From DATLYB01 sp964502525 (GTDB lineage: Bacteria; Bacteroidota; Bacteroidia; Chitinophagales; CAIOSU01): a stretch of DNA of 17,787 nt. The number at the start of each line of letters is the position of its first letter. Position 1 is the stretch's first letter. A model generated the notes under the pieces. The model worked only from the letters and a program-made list of their open reading frames with translations. It had not been told where the DNA came from and searched no databases. The position numbers and the translations under genes were made by a program. Below, piece after piece: positions 14,759 to 17,787 of this stretch. The stretch covers positions 1 to 17,787 of the forward strand of contig CAZCXH010000100.1 in NCBI GenBank assembly GCA_964502525.1, written 5' to 3'.

Positions 14759-15452
14759 AGAAAAATCAAAAGTCCTGCTGCTTGAAGATGATCCGAATCT
14801 CGGTTTCGTACTGAAGGAATTTTTAGAACATAAGGAATATAATGTGATTCACAGGGAAGACGGGGAGCAGGGACTGAAAGCGTTTAACAAAGAGCCGTTC
14901 GACATCTGCGTGGTGGACATCATGATGCCGCGCATGGACGGGTTCACTTTTACAAAGCATGTTCGCAAAACCGACAAGGCAACTCCGATTATTTTTCTCA
15001 CCGCCAAATCCATGAAAGAAGATAAAATAGAAGGATTCAAATTAGGCGCTGATGACTATATCACCAAGCCGTTCAGCATGGAAGAACTGGAAGCCCGCAT
15101 TGAAGCGGTGCTGAAGCGAACGGGAAAAGGGAAAAAAGAGGAGCCAGCGAAAAACAACTTCACCATTGGCAAATACAAATTCGATTACCCTTCGCAGCAA
15201 CTTTCATTGAACGGGAAATCACAAAAGCTGACGACAAAGGAAGCCGATCTGCTTCGCATGCTTTGCCTCAACATGAACCAAGTGCTCGAACGCGAAATTG
15301 CGCTGAAATTGGTGTGGGGCAATGACAGCTATTTTACCGGCAGAAGCATGGATGTTTACATCACCAAGCTACGCAAATACCTGAAAGACGACACGCGCAT
15401 CGAAATTGCCAACGTGCATGGAACGGGGTATAAACTGAGAGTGGAAGAGTGA
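14748..15452 (+). CDS. OmpR/PhoB-family response regulator (RprY-like)
   Basis: A 234-aa DNA-binding regulator, partner of the preceding kinase. The receiver domain (about 8-122) has the acidic pair E13/D14 to D15, phosphoacceptor D57 (VVDIMMPRMDG), T85 (FLTAKS) and K107 (ITKPFS). A lysine-rich linker (124-135) joins it to a winged-helix domain (about 137-232) with LTTKEADLLRML, the recognition region GRSMDVYITKLRKYL and the wing HGTGYKL. Start chosen at ATG 14748, inside the end of the kinase gene (shared ATGAAAACTGA), which implies translational coupling. An upstream TTG at 14715 would add 11 atypical residues. The inverted repeat at 13052-13089 is a possible autoregulatory target. Confidence 0.94.
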   Translation: MKTEEKSKVLLLEDDPNLGFVLKEFLEHKEYNVIHREDGEQGLKAFNKEPFDICVVDIMMPRMDGFTFTKHVRKTDKATPIIFLTAKSMKEDKIEGFKLGADDYITKPFSMEELEARIEAVLKRTGKGKKEEPAKNNFTIGKYKFDYPSQQLSLNGKSQKLTTKEADLLRMLCLNMNQVLEREIALKLVWGNDSYFTGRSMDVYITKLRKYLKDDTRIEIANVHGTGYKLRVEE

Positions 15453-15476
15453 AAATCAGCCCTGCGAATCATTATA

Positions 15477-15504
15477 GGGCAGTTCTAAAAGTTGCTCTTT
15501 TTAT
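15477..15504 (-). repeat. Solo end of the 62-151 MITE-like family
   Basis: The 28 bp here match the inverse complement of 124-151 at 27 positions: the 18-bp terminal repeat plus the adjoining GCTCTTTTTAT. No partner end in inverted orientation follows; only a shorter direct GGGCAGT occurs at 15531. It is best read as the relic of a decayed or partly deleted copy. It lies in the 94-bp gap between the convergent response regulator and second aldehyde dehydrogenase genes, where I see no convincing terminator. Confidence 0.7.
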
Positions 15505-15546
15505 ATAATCAATTGAGTTTCCCAGGTCAAGGGCAGTCCACGGGAC

Positions 15547-16941
15547 CTAAGCTCCGCGCAGATGATAAGCCTTGGGCTTCACAAAAGCCCTGATACCCAT
15601 ATAGGATAGCGTGGCTCCAAATCCGGAATGCTTTCTCCCCGACCATGGGAGATGCGCGCTCACGCGGTCGCAGCAGTTCCAGTAAACCGTTCCGCTGTCA
15701 ATCTGCTTCAAAATCTTTTCGGCAGTTGCCTGATGGTCTGAATAAACGGCAGCAGTGAGTCCGTATTCAGTATCCTGCATGAGCTGGACGGCTTCGTCAT
15801 CACTCTTAACTTTTTGAATACCGATAATCGGGCCGAATGATTCATCTTTCATCACGCTCATCGTATGATTAACATCCGCCAATACCGTAGGCTCAAAGTG
15901 ATTTCCCATGCCTTCGATTTTTTTTCCGCCAATCAGCGCTTTCGCGCCTTTCTTCACTGCATCTTCCGCCTGCTTTTGCAGGAAGTCAACCTGCTGTTTG
16001 CGTGTTACGGCACCAATATACGTATCTTCCATTTCGGGATTTCCGGCTTTGAAATTTTTCACCTCTTCCACAAAATGCTTAACAAAGTCATCATAAATTT
16101 TTTCATGAACGTAAATGCGTTCCACCGCGCAGCAGCTTTGCCCGTTGTTGTAAAAAGCGCCATCGGCTGCTGCTGCGGCAACTGCTTTTAAATCTTTATT
16201 GTCATTGGGAACATAGAGCGGATCTTTGCCTCCCAACTCTAATTGACAAGGAACCATTTTGGGGGCAACGCGCTCATAAATGTATTGACCGGTTTTGTAT
16301 GAGCCGGTGAAATAGTATCCGTTCAGCGGCAAATCAAGCAAAGTCTCGCCAGCTTCTTTCGCGCCCTTCACTACCTGGAAAACATCTCTCGGAACTCCAG
16401 CCTCATGCAGCAGCTTTTCGATTTCCAATCCGGTAAGGGTGCTGAACTCGGAGGGCTTATACAGAACCGCATTTCCCGCAATCAAAGCAGGAATGAAAAC
16501 ATTTGTTCCAACGAGGTAGGGATAGTTCCATGCAGAAATGTTTGCAATGACACCAAGCGGCTCAAAAGATAATTTCTCCGTAAGACCGGTTTCAGCATAT
16601 ATTGTTTCATCCGAAAGCCACCGCTGGGAATTTTCGAGAAAGAACTTGATTCTTTTTCTCGCTCCGTTGATTTCATTGCGAGATTGTTTTATCGGCTTGC
16701 CGATTTCTCTGGTGAGCGTTAAGGCAAGCGAGCTGATATTCTTCTCCAAAAGATTATCAAACGAAGCGATGGTTTCAATTCTTTTATTAAGCGGAACATT
16801 CGCCCATGATCCCTGGGCTGATTTTGCCTTCTCCAACTTCTGCCGAATGAGTTCCCTCGAATCTACAGAAACTTCTTTCAGCAATTCCCCGGTGGCGGGA
16901 TTAAAGACTTTCAATTTAACAGCAGTTGCTTCAGCAATCAT
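15547..16941 (-). CDS. Aldehyde dehydrogenase, co-transcribed with a PuuD-like hydrolase
   Basis: A 464-aa cytoplasmic NAD(P)-dependent aldehyde dehydrogenase. Key residues are N139 (SAWNYP), K162 (YKPSE), the FTGSYKTG loop (211-218), general base E235 (LELGGK), nucleophile C270 (NNGQSCC) and DESFGPIIG. Compared with the other aldehyde dehydrogenase in the window it lacks the N-terminal extension and has AVERIYV in place of AGSR after the nucleophile, so the two belong to different subfamilies. Its ATG is 3 nt after the stop of the hydrolase gene, implying one operon. By analogy with putrescine breakdown it might act on a gamma-glutamylated or free amino-aldehyde, or on succinate semialdehyde. 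That is inference from context. Confidence 0.92.
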   Translation of the reverse strand: MIAEATAVKLKVFNPATGELLKEVSVDSRELIRQKLEKAKSAQGSWANVPLNKRIETIASFDNLLEKNISSLALTLTREIGKPIKQSRNEINGARKRIKFFLENSQRWLSDETIYAETGLTEKLSFEPLGVIANISAWNYPYLVGTNVFIPALIAGNAVLYKPSEFSTLTGLEIEKLLHEAGVPRDVFQVVKGAKEAGETLLDLPLNGYYFTGSYKTGQYIYERVAPKMVPCQLELGGKDPLYVPNDNKDLKAVAAAAADGAFYNNGQSCCAVERIYVHEKIYDDFVKHFVEEVKNFKAGNPEMEDTYIGAVTRKQQVDFLQKQAEDAVKKGAKALIGGKKIEGMGNHFEPTVLADVNHTMSVMKDESFGPIIGIQKVKSDDEAVQLMQDTEYGLTAAVYSDHQATAEKILKQIDSGTVYWNCCDRVSAHLPWSGRKHSGFGATLSYMGIRAFVKPKAYHLRGA

Positions 16942-16944
16942 AGT

Positions 16945-17691
16945 TTAGCATTTAATCATTGTTAAAAAATGTTCATACACCTTATTTCCATCAATCAGCT
17001 TCCCGTCTTTGTAATTTTGGAAAAACTCAGGATGCCATTGCACCGCCATCACCTTTCCTTCTTCCGCACCGTTCCACATAAAAGCCTCAATCATTCCATC
17101 ATCAGGACATGTTGCCAGCACTTCCAGATTTTTTCCTAAATCTTTCACGCCCTGATGGTGAACTGAGTTCACGGTTTTTTCCGGTTCACCATTATAAAGT
17201 TTATCCAACAGATTTCCTCTGTTGAATGCGATCGCGTGGGAAAGCTGGTCGTATTTTTTCGCATCGCGGTGAGTCAGCGCATTGGGCTTTTGTACCCCAA
17301 TATCCTGGTATAACGTTCCTCCAAAATAGACATTCATCACCTGCAATCCGCGGCAGATGCCCAGCACCGGCTTTCCTGCTTTTATCGCCCAATCCAGAAT
17401 CGCAAGTTCAAATTCATCCCGGTATTTGTCGCCTTTCCATTGACCGATGGGCTTTTCACCATACATTTCTGGCGCCATGTCGGTGCCGCCCTGCAACACA
17501 ATCGCATCCAGTTCTCCAAGAAACTGCTTCATGTCATCTCCGTAAAAATCGGGAATCAAAACGGGCATCACGCCCTTTCTTGAAATGAATTTGGCAAAGT
17601 CATTGGCTATATAGCATAGCAACTTTGGCCCGAAAATGTTTCGAGTGGGATCGGGATACAGAAAACAGGAAGGGATGCCGATTTTAATCAC
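16945..17691 (-). CDS. Gamma-glutamyl-GABA hydrolase-like class I amidotransferase (peptidase C26)
   Basis: A 248-aa hydrolase of the PuuD/peptidase C26 group, which cleaves gamma-glutamyl bonds such as gamma-glutamyl-GABA. The triad is visible: nucleophile C113 in GICRGLQVMN, H220 and E222 in QWHPE. LQGGTDMAPEMY (66-77) and NSVHHQGVKDLG (175-186) are characteristic of this family. Length equals the usual size. The start is GTG at 17691, because an in-frame TAA lies four codons upstream and no ATG lies between. It is first in an operon with an aldehyde dehydrogenase. The ligase and oxidase of the E. coli Puu pathway are not in this window, so a complete pathway cannot be claimed. Confidence 0.9.
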   Translation of the reverse strand: MIKIGIPSCFLYPDPTRNIFGPKLLCYIANDFAKFISRKGVMPVLIPDFYGDDMKQFLGELDAIVLQGGTDMAPEMYGEKPIGQWKGDKYRDEFELAILDWAIKAGKPVLGICRGLQVMNVYFGGTLYQDIGVQKPNALTHRDAKKYDQLSHAIAFNRGNLLDKLYNGEPEKTVNSVHHQGVKDLGKNLEVLATCPDDGMIEAFMWNGAEEGKVMAVQWHPEFFQNYKDGKLIDGNKVYEHFLTMIKC

Positions 17692-17695
17692 GCGG

Positions 17696-17703
17696 CAAAA
17701 TTA
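17696..17703 (-). promoter_or_regulatory. -7-like element before the PuuD-like operon
   Basis: TAATTTTG on the minus strand matches TAnnTTTG and lies 4 nt before the GTG start, again implying a leaderless transcript if used. No TTG at -33 spacing is evident, so this is a weak call. Confidence 0.25.
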
Positions 17704-17787
17704 TACCATCGGCAAAACAGGTTATCGAACTTATCAGGGCAATCGCATCTAAATTTTAAGAATCTTGAGAAGGTAGTCTCTGTCCCA

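Noticed and set aside
15459..15480. GCCCT/AGGGC hairpin as terminator of the two-component operon
   Set aside because: Only a 5-bp stem with a 12-nt loop, and its right arm is part of the dispersed repeat end.
1..17787. tRNA, rRNA, CRISPR arrays or transposase genes
   Set aside because: Intergenic gaps were read for cloverleaf sequence, regularly spaced repeats and transposase motifs; none were seen.

Overview
The window looks like the chromosome of a Bacteroidota bacterium, probably a non-Bacteroides lineage of moderate GC content. Evidence: several genes are preceded by the Bacteroidota-type -7 element TAnnTTTG, Shine-Dalgarno sequences are essentially absent, the sensor kinase/regulator pair resembles the RprX/RprY type, there is a long OstA-like envelope protein, and IF2 carries repeated GPK(I/V)V motifs in its N-terminal linker. 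No rRNA, tRNA, CRISPR array, prophage or transposase gene was found.

Layout. Positions 1-261 are a repeat-rich intergenic stretch holding a 90-bp MITE-like element. An OstA/LptA-like exported protein (+) follows, convergent with an ArsR-family regulator (-). After a structured 353-bp gap come an orphan NarL/FixJ-type response regulator (-), an extended-SDR NAD-dependent epimerase/dehydratase (-) and an aldehyde dehydrogenase (-). A second MITE-like palindromic element (6088-6242) separates these from a tightly spaced pair: a SAM methyltransferase and a Wzt-type polysaccharide ABC-transporter ATPase. The translation/transcription operon rimP-nusA-infB (-) lies next. It is preceded by a short leader with an intrinsic-terminator-like hairpin. 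Divergent from rimP is a two-component operon (histidine kinase and OmpR-type regulator, +, overlapping by 11 nt). The window ends with a convergent two-gene operon (-): a class I glutamine amidotransferase-like hydrolase (peptidase C26, PuuD-like) and a second aldehyde dehydrogenase.

How the parts may work together. rimP-nusA-infB is the conserved housekeeping core. Wzt plus methyltransferase look like the substrate-recognition and possibly chain-end-modifying part of a glycan exporter whose permease is not in this window. The hydrolase/aldehyde dehydrogenase pair suggests catabolism of a gamma-glutamylated amine or similar compound. The ArsR regulator has a palindrome on its own predicted transcription start, which suggests autorepression. 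I see no clear new multi-gene system. The signals most worth following are the two MITE-like families with candidate target-site duplications, the orphan Wzt-methyltransferase pair, and the rimP leader hairpin.
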